Shown here: positions 33,890 through 43,603 of the stretch, piece by piece
How positions within the stretch are numbered: the first letter of the stretch is position 1
How the letters are laid out: the number at the start of each line of letters is the position of its first letter
Assembly (NCBI GenBank): GCA_023375675.1
Contig: JALQBC010000024.1
Span: 558,001-622,000 of the forward strand
Source: Cytospora piceicola
Taxonomy: Eukaryota; Ascomycota; Sordariomycetes; Diaporthales; Cytosporaceae
DNA length: 64,000 nucleotides
Reading direction: 5' to 3'
Notes under the pieces: model-generated
Databases searched by the model: none
The model's input: only the letters and a program-made list of their open reading frames with translations
Told to the model about the DNA's origin: nothing
Translations under genes and position numbers: made by a program

Positions 33890-36553
33890 TCAACTCTCAA
33901 TCACTATACAGTCGCCAACCCTCACGGTCGGATTCTGCGCCTCCCTCGTCGATACCGCCTTGCCTTCTTGCCCCACGTGGCACATATGTGTCCCAAAAAA
34001 GACCTTGCCATCGAACCTCCTGGTTTTTGACAGCGTTACAAACGGCTCGTGGCTCTTCTCTGCCGTGTTCTGGTTGATGCAGACCATATGGCAGCGCCGG
34101 CAGGACCCGAGCATCTTGAAATTCTGCTGGCCGATACGGATCTTAGACCAGTTGTCTTCTGCGTAGGCCAGCTCAAGACGACGCGGATCTGTGCCTGCGG
34201 AGTCGAGGACGATGTTCGCCCTGAACACAGCGGGCGATACTTCCGTGCCGCCCCGTTCGACGATTTCCCTGTTCAGGGCCCGCAGGCTAGCCATGTTGAT
34301 GGCTAGGATGGGCGACTCGTTCGACAGCAGTATCTTCCGCCGCTCAGTCTTCTCGACGTCCGAATCAGGCGGCGAGGGAGGAGCGACAGACAAGGGGGAG
34401 ACTCCAAGGCTGGGGATTGATGGCTCGGCTCTGTTCAAGTTTCCGCTGTTGCTATAATAAGTTTTTTGATGCTTTTGGAGGTGTGCTTTTGCATGTCTCG
34501 CGCTCTTGTTTCCCTCCTGCCCACCCGGTGGGAACCTCGCCAGCATGCATGGCACGCCAAGCGCGGCAGAAAAAAAGTCATTTATTTCTTCGGATATGTA
34601 CGTCTGCGCAATAATGTCCTCGCCACAAACGCGCGACGATAGTGGGTGATGTGAGGAAGATGACAACGATGATCGGAAAAGAGCTGGGTTGGAGGATAAC
34701 GGTACGAATAGTTCTTTGCGTTGGTGGTCGTTTGAGATTTGTCCAGCAAACGTTATGCACAGGTGACCAGCCTCGAAGTCGAGTGCCGGCCTGATAAGTG
34801 CCATCTTGGGGTATCGCTTTTGGCTCAGCGCCTGGCCAGAGCCCTTATGAACCAGACACCATTCCCGGTCCCAGGCGAAACCTTCAGGTCGCACTTCCCA
34901 GTCGGTGTTTGGGGGAACCCTGAAGCCGCCGCAGCTTTTAATGGGATAGACGGTAATGTCAGATACAAAGAGGTCAGTCGGCGCCTCTCGATCTGCGGAG
35001 AACTGGGTGTGAATCTCAGAAAGCGGACCTTGTTCGCTGTAGAATTCTGCGATGAACGCAATGAAAGCATCAACATCAGAAACTGTACTCATGGCACCAA
35101 GGCTCGCCCTGATGATACCTGTCGGCTTTCCCGCCATGATGTCGTTATCAGACCCGCAGCGAAAGCCAGCAGAGAAATTCCTCCTGATCTCCCAAGGCTG
35201 AAGGTTCAAGGCAGAAGCAATCCCTCCCGGGTTGCATACTCCGCCCGTGCGGATATGGAAGTTCTTCAAGCTTGCCAGCTTCTCGACTTCGGCAAGACTA
35301 ATCCACGCTCCAGCTTCATTGCGTAAGTTAAAAGCAACGACCGGACCGGCGCCGGTCTCCGTACTTGCCAAGGTGTCTGGCGAGTAGATATCACAGACCG
35401 GCGTACCGTTGCAGTGACGCAGTGACCTAAGTCCTCCATCCAGGCGCCGCGCCAAGTAAGAGACATGCGATGCCACATGGCTCATTGAGCAAAACAACTC
35501 CCGGTGGATGCGCATTGCTATGTCCAGAGCTATTATGCTGTGGATCGGCAGCGTGCCGTCTTCGAGCCGCTCGTGCAGATGATGGCTCTTGGGGGCATGC
35601 CATTGCTCCTTGTTAGTGACGAGTGTCTCAACGGTGCCTCCTCCGAAGTACCTCCTGAAGGCAAAAGCAGGTTCTGCCTCGCGTCTCACGATCACGGCGC
35701 CTAGATCTGGGAAGCCGAAGATTTTGTAAAAGCTGAGGACCGTAAAATCGGCGGCCGACTCTGAATCACTAAAATCCAACGGCGATGTTGCCGCCAGCGC
35801 CGCAGAGTCCAGAAGAGTGTAACACAGGGAGCCATCGGGCCGATTAATAGCCCTGAAACGATGTGCCCAGTCAAGAGGATACCTCCGACCATCCATATTT
35901 GACTGGCCTGGATATGCAAGCAGCGTAATAGATGCAGAGGCCGTGTCATGATGGAACGGGTCGGTCCCAGAAAGGTAGTCTTCGACCTGAGCATCGTCGA
36001 GACAGTGACTATGTCGAGCCTCCTCCCGCAAGCCAACTAGACTCGTGTGGGATGACTGATGATATGCATAGTTAAAACCTCCAGGTGCAGCTCTTAAGGC
36101 CTCGGCGACCAACTTGATCCCGGCGGTAGCATTTGCCACAAAGATGAGATCGAACTCGGCAGGGTCAGCGTTAAAAAATTGTAACGCTCGCAACCGCGTA
36201 TCTTCAATGCGGCTTGTAGCCAGCTGAGAAGATGGTGAGGCTGAGTGTGGGTTGCCTAGAAGACTGGTGGTCATCTCACTAGCAAAACTGTCCATCAGGG
36301 ACTTTGGGTACAAAGTTGTGCCCGCATGGTCGAGATAAACAGAATCTGGTTTGGAATGATCAGCATGGTCCCTTTGCTCAAATCTGAAAGTCGGACAAAT
36401 GTTGGGATATATTGTCCAGGCATTTGGAGGGGGGGAAGTTCATCTGAGGAGTATATCGAATTGATATGGTTGGCTACCTTTGAGCATAGGGTATTCCGTC
36501 TCTCTGAACCCCTCAACCGCCGTGTTGTATCCTGAACCCTCGAGTGCCTCCAT
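33890..36553 (-). CDS. hxB: Molybdenum cofactor sulfurase (HxB type)
   Basis: Two exons (36478-36553, 33890-36345) with a 132-bp intron (GTAGCC...AACCAG) encode 843 residues. Splicing gives MEALEGSGYNTAVEGFRETEYPMLK then DSVYLDHAGTTLYP, the conserved start. The N-terminal NifS-like domain has the PLP-binding Lys233 (SFYKIFGFPDLGA) and the persulfide Cys396 in RTGGVCNPGGIASAL. The C-terminal MOSC domain (about 500-843) has VYPIKSCGGFRV, FAWDREW and GSCRRCHMVCIN. The enzyme adds the terminal sulfur to the molybdenum cofactor of xanthine dehydrogenase-type enzymes; in Aspergillus nidulans this gene is hxB. The 3' end is only 218 bp from that of ALG12. The start codon is set by homology, since earlier in-frame codons lie outside the conserved frame. 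Confidence 0.94.
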
Positions 36554-37238
36554 CCTAGCGGCTCAATCCTCTTCAGCGTCGTAATGGACATCAGGACGCC
36601 ACAGTCTAGATAGAGTGGAAGAACAAGTCGGTTGCTTTAGGGAATCAGATCAAGGGTTCATCACCAATAGAGTGAAGGTGTAACAGGATGGTGGCGGATC
36701 GGAGGTGTACATGTTCCCCCGTTCAGAAGGCCGGGCAACCCATTCTGCCCATCTCGGCCCGCCCTTTGTTCGTTATCCGGGCGCACGCGGCCGAAGAACT
36801 GGGGGAAACCGCCGGGTATTTGAGACGGCGCTGAAGAGGTCCAGGGAGGTGGGGTGGAGAGGGTTGCCGGGGAGCGGAGATAGGGTTGTTTTATGGGGGG
36901 TATGGGGGTATGGGGAGGCTGACAAAAATCTTACCTAAGCGGAACCCTTTGCATTGACCATGAATTCAATTTAGCTCTGACCCACTTTAACGCGACTCAT
37001 CGGGATGGAAGTCGCGTCGCGCGTCTCGTTACCGCTGCCTTCTTTTTGTATGGTGCGTGCTGCAGCGGATCCGAAGCTTCTTTCTTTACTTTGCGATTGT
37101 TCTTACTTCCTCCTCAGCCTCGTCACCTCCTTCCATCCATTTCTGTTCTACTGTACCGCATCCCACCTTCCGCTGCTCACTCTTGTTTAATCTCACTCAA
37201 TTGCCTTTGATTTGTACATATCGATCGTGACTGCCATC
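36554..37238. promoter_or_regulatory. Shared divergent promoter region of hxB-like gene and CDC6
   Basis: 685 bp. Near CDC6 there are three MCB-like cores: ACGCG at 36990-36994 and CGCGT at 37013-37017 and 37020-37024. A CCAAT lies at 36664-36668. A pyrimidine-rich stretch (37076-37190) precedes the CDC6 start and is likely its leader. Confidence 0.5.
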
Positions 37239-39212
37239 ATGGGTGCCAGTGTCCTTGGAAAGAGATCCCGAGTCCAAGACACAGATTCTCAGGAACAGCT
37301 TCCGATTAAGCACACCAGGCGCTACACGAGAAGCTTTCGAGAGGAAAATGACGAGAACCATGACCCGACGACAACCACAATCGACAACGGAGACGAATCC
37401 CAAGATGAGGGAGTCGCTGTCTTCAGCCCTGCTGTCACCCGCACGCCTTCTGCCAATAGGACGAAGAAGCTATCCAATGTCGAGCCACCTGACTTTCGTG
37501 AGTTGCATGCGCCTCTCATCTCCTTCTCCCACGTTGCTGACTGTCGTCAACCAGCTATAAAACCGCCCGTCACACCATCAACTCCTCGTCACCGAGATGT
37601 CTTTGCCCGGGTACCCGTCACCCCGAGGCATCGGGTCATGTCCGTGGGCAAGCTGTCCCGGCGGATGACGCCCAAGACGCCGCTCACCCCGGCAGCTTCA
37701 CAAACCATATATCATCAAGCACGCCAACTCTTTTCACGGAGTGCGGATCCCGGCCAACTCATTGGGCGAGAGGAGGAACGAAGCACGCTGCGCAACTTCT
37801 TGGGCCGCCGAGATACACCCCAGCCACATGGCTGCCTCTACGTCAGCGGACCACCAGGCACAGGCAAGAGCGCTATGGTCAACGAGATCACTGACGAAGT
37901 CGTGACCGGGTCTCTTTCCGCAAAGAAGGCCTACATCAACTGCATGAGCATCAAGTCGTCAAAAGATCTGTACATGACACTGCTGGACCTCTTATGTCAT
38001 GAGACCGACATGGAGGAGGACGATGCCACTGTTATGTTACAGAAGACATTTGTACCAAAACGGAAGCCCCAAGAGGTGTATGTCGTGGTGCTGGATGAGA
38101 TAGATCATATTCTATCTCTCGACTTGGAGAGCCTGTACAAGGTTTTCGAGTGGTCCATGCAGAAATCTTCTAGACTGCTTTTGGTCGGGATCGCGAACGC
38201 ACTTGACTTGACTGATCGCTTCCTCCCGCGGCTCAAGTCCCGAAACCTCAAGCCGGAACTCCTACCATTTCTACCTTACACAGCGCCGCAGGTCAAAACA
38301 ATTATCACGAAACGCCTGAAGAGTCTTCTGCCAAAAGATGGCCCGTCGGATTTCATGCCCTTCTTTCATCCAGCAGCGATCGAGCTATGTTCCCGCAAGG
38401 TGTCAAGCCAAACAGGCGATCTGCGAAAGGCCTTCGAGATCTGCCGCCGCGCTCTTGACCTAGTGGAAAGCGAAACACGGATGAATCTGGAGAACGACGC
38501 AAAGGAGCAAATGCTCCAGATGACGCCGTCCAGAAAAGTTCTGGGCGAGATGAAGAACGACACCTCACCAGGGTCTAAGGCTGGTGGAAGAAGCCACACG
38601 TCGATTTTGGCTGCCTCCCTCCACTCCCTTACCGTCGAGACCGCGCCACGCGTCAGCATCTCGCACCTCAACAAAGTCACCTCTGCAGCCTTCAGCAACG
38701 GCACAAACCAGCGCCTCAAGACGCTGAACCTGCAACAGAAGGCCGCATTGTGCGCCTTGCATGCGCTGGAGAGGCGGAACCGCGAGGCTATCCGGAACTC
38801 GACGCCCACGCCCACGACCCCCAGCAGGTTGTTCGCCGGCACACCATCGTCCAAGTCCAACGTCGCGGCGCCGACTGTCAAGGCCCTATTCGACACGTAC
38901 GCCCTCCTCTGTAAGCGCTCTGACGCGGTGGCCCTGCACCCGCTCTCCAGCTCCGAGTTCCGCGAGGTGGTGGGCAGCCTGGAGGCGCTGTCGCTCGTGG
39001 CCGCTGTGGACGGGAGGAACGGCTCCTTCGTCGCGGGGTCGCAGCCGGGCACCCCCAGCGGGCGGAAGGGGCGGAAGCCCGCCTTTGTGGGCGGGAGCGT
39101 GGACGACAAGAGGGTCGCGAGCTGCGTCGGGGACAGGGAGATCGAGCAGGCGGCCGAGGGCCCTGGGGCGGACATACTGAGGAGCATCCTGAGCGGCGAG
39201 GCTTTGGATTGA
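37239..39212 (+). CDS. CDC6: Replication licensing factor CDC6 (AAA+ ATPase)
   Basis: Two exons (37239-37497, 37555-39212) with a 57-bp intron (GTGAGT...GCTGAC...AACCAG) give 638 residues. The N-terminus carries several CDK sites (TPSTPRHR about 93-100, VPVTPRHR 107-113, TPKTPLTP 125-132) and basic patches usable as nuclear localisation signals. The AAA+ core has Walker A GPPGTGKS (185-192), Walker B VVLDEID (264-270), sensor regions (LVGIANALDLTDR) and a C-terminal winged-helix region. Cdc6 binds ORC at origins in G1 and loads the MCM helicase. Orc1 and Cdc48-type AAA proteins are excluded by the Cdc6 layout and CDK-site N-terminus. The ATG at 37239 is the first in frame. Confidence 0.94.
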   Translation: MGASVLGKRSRVQDTDSQEQLPIKHTRRYTRSFREENDENHDPTTTTIDNGDESQDEGVAVFSPAVTRTPSANRTKKLSNVEPPDFRELHAPLISFSHVADCRQPAIKPPVTPSTPRHRDVFARVPVTPRHRVMSVGKLSRRMTPKTPLTPAASQTIYHQARQLFSRSADPGQLIGREEERSTLRNFLGRRDTPQPHGCLYVSGPPGTGKSAMVNEITDEVVTGSLSAKKAYINCMSIKSSKDLYMTLLDLLCHETDMEEDDATVMLQKTFVPKRKPQEVYVVVLDEIDHILSLDLESLYKVFEWSMQKSSRLLLVGIANALDLTDRFLPRLKSRNLKPELLPFLPYTAPQVKTIITKRLKSLLPKDGPSDFMPFFHPAAIELCSRKVSSQTGDLRKAFEICRRALDLVESETRMNLENDAKEQMLQMTPSRKVLGEMKNDTSPGSKAGGRSHTSILAASLHSLTVETAPRVSISHLNKVTSAAFSNGTNQRLKTLNLQQKAALCALHALERRNREAIRNSTPTPTTPSRLFAGTPSSKSNVAAPTVKALFDTYALLCKRSDAVALHPLSSSEFREVVGSLEALSLVAAVDGRNGSFVAGSQPGTPSGRKGRKPAFVGGSVDDKRVASCVGDREIEQAAEGPGADILRSILSGEALD

Positions 39213-39900
39213 TATTCTGTGGGATTCATGTTTGGTTCTGAAGGTTTGTTTTTTCTTGTGTTTCTTCCGTGGCGAAATCCGTCAAATGCATAGCATGCGT
39301 GCTTGAACGAGGGAGATACAGTTGTATAACTACATTGCTTGGAGTATGGTATCTTTTTAGAGGCGTTCGGTGGGTTTGGATATATATCCACCTCCGGCAA
39401 TATTGTGAGGGGGCGATGCATTCCGGGGGAACGAACCCCGAGATAATGAAAAGACATTTACAACAGTTGGCATATCTACAAACGGTGATTCCATAACTGT
39501 TTGCCCTTGGCCTGGTATAGCAATCAGGTAGATTGGGATGCAAGGTGTTCTACCCTCGTCATTTCCACCGCGAATAGGACCACGGGAGGTTGTTCGCATC
39601 AAAAGTGGTATCAATTTCCCGTGTCATGTCGCCTGCATTAAACTACCCAAAGCAAGATGGAAATCAATAAGCCGAATTAGTTCATCCCCCTTCAGGCTGG
39701 GCAGGCTTGGAAACTACAGGTACGTAGCCAGACAGCCAGACAGAAACACGGCGTCCCCCTCGAGTCGCGCTGACAACAAAAGCCTGGGGTAATGATGCGC
39801 CTCTGGGACATGTTCGCACCCCAGACCTAGCCCTTTTCAGTTAAACGCAATAAGTTACACACATTGTCCACATCACGAAACCCATCACCTCGCCCCCCCC
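39213..39900. other. Convergent intergenic region
   Basis: Between the 3' ends of CDC6 and the tyrosinase gene. AT-richer than the genes; a CAGACAGCCAGACAG-type repeat lies at 39729-39745. No gene seen. Confidence 0.6.
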
Positions 39901-42079
39901 CTAGGCATCCGCCTCAATGATAGGAAGCTCGTAGTCCGCCTCGTCCCAGACCGGAAGATGCCCCTCGCTCGACGTGGCCTGGACGGGCGAGCTGACGACC
40001 TTGATGCTCAGGCCCGGCACGCTGGCGGGGTCGACCCCAGGCTTGTCCCTGGCGACCACGCTGGTCACGAGATGTCGCCGGAGGTAGGGGCCCACGACCT
40101 CGGGGTCCAAGGACGCCAGCGTGCCGTCGGCCACCTTGTCGACCAGGGCCGCCGTCAGGGGCACGGCACTCGTGATGTACTCCGCCCCGGGCGCCATCTG
40201 CATCATGCTCGCGAACTCGGGAGGGGAGGCAAAGACGCCCATGCTGCCGACGTGGGAGGAGGCCTCCTGGCCCGGGGGCCCGAGAGACAGGCGGACTGTG
40301 AAGGGCCCGTCCAGAGCTTGCCTCTTGACCCGGATGTTTGCGATCCATTCTCGGTACTGGCCTTGTTCGGAAATGATCTTGGTGACCGGCAATGATGTGG
40401 TTGACCTGTATTTGTGGCCCACAAACGAGCTGCCCGTTCGGTCTTCGGAATGGTATTCCGAATGTTCAGAGCGTTTGGAAGTTTGAGCCTTGAGGCTGTT
40501 CACGCTGTATCTACCGTATAGCTGGTTAATCACGCCAGCCACCTCGGATCGCCCGTCGAGAATCGTGGAACGGTTCGACAATCTTATCCCTGCACTGGAA
40601 AGCTCAGCGTAGGTGTAGCCCAGACTCGTAGGGTCGCGAAGCATGTTCGAATTCCAGAAAGTTCCGTCAGAAGATACGTAGAACGGTGTCAGGGGTGACG
40701 ACGAGTCGAGGATCTGGCCGACGGATGTGGTGTAGGAATTGACGCTGGTGACATCTGGCTCCACCCACGCATCCGGATGGAAAACCTGCCACAAGGCAAA
40801 GATACGATCCAACATGCAGTGATGAAGGAAGAAGAGAGGGTCGAAGGCTGAGAATGGGACGATGGTCATATGGCCGTCAGTGCCTCCCAGCATGGCGTGG
40901 ACGTTGTCATGAAGGGCCTCGAGCGAATCGTACTTGCTTGTATCTGCTGCCCAGCCTTCATTGCTGAAAATTGTGTAATTGTCATAGCTGGAGAAAAGAT
41001 TATAGAGCCTCTGTTGGTTTTGAGCTGTGTGAGTCACAAGATAATTGTTGATGACGGAGTTGTTCGAGGAGGCTGTTGAATTCAAGCTTGTAGGAGCCCT
41101 CCTCGTCTCGGACCAGTTGTCCCACTGCACGATACGTAAGCACGGTTTCTCTACTTGCAAAAAGCACGATGGAGATCAGACTTACTGGCGCAACATCCTG
41201 GAACACACTGGGGTCGGGAGGTTCGAATATGTAGGAGAAGAGTGGGTTTGTGATTGGTTTTGTTCCACTCGGCCCTGAAACATTGATCTGAGGGCTGTCC
41301 CCGATACTGGCAGGGAGCATGCTATCCGCAGAAGAAGGTGGAAGGGCAGCCCAGTCGAAATACGGTGCCCTGCAGTCGGCCGCCGCCGCTTCAAAGCGGT
41401 TCTTGAGGTCGCCAGAGTAAAGCGTGGCAATGAATCCAACGCGGTTACAAAGCTCTTGCTGTTCAATATATGTGAGTAAAGACATCATGAGCATGGAGGA
41501 GAGCGTGATAGTATTGAACTGTGCCACGTATTGTTTGTACTTACCTCATACAAAGCGACATAGGCACGGTGCCATGTAGGGAAGAGAACGTTCTGGTGTT
41601 GGCAGTAACCAGATCTCTCATTGCCCGGTGTCGGTTGGACACTGTTCCACGGCTGGAAAGGCACGCCATGAATACCTGCGGTGATAAAACCCAAACTGTC
41701 AGCTTGACAATGGAAGATTGAGATGATCCACGGGGATTACTCCTGTTGTACAGTGAAACGTACCGGTGATTGAAAACCAAGAGGTAGGGTCTGGCTGAGT
41801 CGTATATTGCATCATGTCGAGTGCGAGGATGTACAGGGACCACTTGTCTGGGTCCTGCTGCAGGTCGCGAATCTCTGGTCGAGTAGGAACAATTTCACCA
41901 TTCAATGGCGCACCGGTAGTGATTATGCGTTCCCCTTCCAACTGGCGCTTGACCTTGAAGGCCTTGGCAACGTCGAAGCCATAGTCGTAGGATTGTCCGA
42001 GGACGAAGGAGACCATGCAGCAGCAGAGGAGGAGGCCGAAGTTGTAAAGAAGGTGAGACTGGGGCGCTCGAGGTGACAT
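39901..42079 (-). CDS. Secreted tyrosinase (type 3 copper enzyme)
   Basis: Four exons (41764-42079, 41545-41675, 41186-41458, 39901-41124) with introns of 88, 86 and 61 bp give 647 residues. Signal peptide 1-28, then a Lys-Arg at 44-45 that a Kex2-type protease could cut. The CuA site has His108, His132 and His141, with Cys130 two before His132 as in the Cys-His thioether of fungal tyrosinases. CuB has His312, His316 and His341/342 (DPLFFLHHCMLDR). Several NxS/T sites fit a secreted glycoprotein. The C-terminal 240 residues form the tyrosinase C-domain that often shields the active site until cleaved. The enzyme would oxidise phenols to quinones (melanin or defence chemistry). The start was set at the ATG opening the signal peptide; an earlier in-frame ATG at 42151 is less likely. 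Confidence 0.92.
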
Positions 42080-42360
42080 CTTGTTCAGATTTGAAGTGAC
42101 ATGGGTTGTTTGGGGGTGTGAGTGTCGCAGGCGTTCAGCACAGTGCCTCAAATACGAGGTGGATAAGAGATCGGCCGATGAGCAGAAAGGAAGGCGATGA
42201 TGAATCGAATTGGTTGCGTGTGATCGAAGAAGAGAGTGTTGTGATTTGATTACTTTGCTTGAGGTTTCAAAAAGAAAGTCGAATTTGTGGGAGTAACGAA
42301 GGTTTTGTCTGAATAAACGAGTGATATGGAAAAAGAAGACGCGTAGGTGAGGTAGTCGCG

Positions 42361-42416
42361 TGAGTGTGAGGGTGAGAGTGAGGGTGAAGGTGAGGGTGAA
42401 GATGAGGGTGAAGGTG
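42361..42416. repeat. GGTGAG minisatellite
   Basis: About nine 6-bp GGTGAG/GGTGAA units with single-base variants, roughly 280 bp upstream of the tyrosinase start. Confidence 0.9.
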
Positions 42417-42950
42417 CCTTAGGTCTGCGAAACTCCGATGCCAACGAAGGGTCAAGACAATATGAAGAAGAATTATCGTGTGTGGCAAAAAGAAGACGGC
42501 AAAAGAAACGATGGCGCGCTATATCTCAAACTTGTTTCTTTCGCGACGAGGGCTTGGATGATGATCAGGAGGGAAGGAGGAAAGGAGGGAAGGAGGCTGC
42601 TGGTCAACTCGGTCTGGTAGAAATAACTACTCAATATCTACCTAGGTACTTAGGTAGGTAAGTATACCAACCCAATCCCGGATTCAAGATAGACCCAAAT
42701 GCGGAAATGCAGAGATAGAGAACAGAGACAGACCAGGTTGCAGGCTGCGGGCTGCGGGTGCGGGTGCAGGTTGACGTGACTGCCACTTGTTATAAATATC
42801 TACCCACAGGAAAAGGCAATATCCAATATCGTATTGCGCAAACAAGCTGCATGTTGTGGCTGCTTCCCTCCCTAACACCACAATGAGACCAACGACCCAA
42901 GCCCACCAAGACTAGGTAGCCCTGGAGGTACCTATCACCACCCATTCACA

Positions 42951-42977
42951 CCATCACCGTCACCGTCACCGTCACCA
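42951..42977. repeat. CACCGT tandem repeat
   Basis: Four 6-bp units with variants at the edges. Confidence 0.85.
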
Positions 42978-43175
42978 TCTCTGGAACCCTGAACCAGAAT
43001 ACCAACCCATTCAATTTTCCGTCTGAAAACTGCCGAACAACCGTACCCGAGCATCGGGTACATCAGTGTTTCGACGAGGCACCCAGACCTCCTTTTCCCC
43101 CTCTTAAGGCCGAAGCATCATCCAGTGTTTCTCACCAGACATAGAGCCAGGCCGAGCTGGGCGAGTGAGAGCGAG

Positions 43176-43207
<32 letters not shown>
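43176..43207. repeat. (CA)n(GA)n compound microsatellite
   Basis: CA units change directly into GA units. Confidence 0.9.
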
Positions 43208-43603
43208 GACACCATGCGAGGACAGGAGGAGATTTTTCCAAGACAAGCGCCTATCTGGTACCCAGCCTGTGACGGCAAGGCGCATGGCCGCCGACTATAG
43301 GAAACGGCTCGTCTCTGCACCTTGCCTCGGTGTGTGTGTGACCTGAACCCGGTTTGACAGATTTCAGTGTTTTTGGCGATGTTGGACCATCATCACCGAA
43401 CCGACCGACCGGTGGTCGTTGGACGCGATGGTCATCTCCCAGCCACGGCTGTAATGGCGTTTTTTGAGTGGACGACAGTTTGATTGGGCACACTTCGTCT
43501 TTCGAGGTCACTCACCAGACAGACCAAGCCTGGTGTGACATGACATTAGATCATTGTAATTCATGGATCTACTACTACTATAGAACCTGTTTTGTTTTCC
43601 CCT

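Larger units (their letters stand above)
42080..43603. promoter_or_regulatory. Upstream region of the tyrosinase gene
   Basis: 1.5 kb with a GGTGAG minisatellite (42361-42416), a TACCTAGGTACTTAGGTAGGTAAG element (42638-42662), a CACCGT repeat (42951-42977) and a (CA)n(GA)n run (43176-43207). No ORF with coding character. The right part holds the 3' flank of RPA135. Confidence 0.5.

Noticed and set aside
38366..39457. 363-residue minus-strand ORF opposite CDC6
   Set aside because: Antisense shadow of a conserved gene, without own family features.
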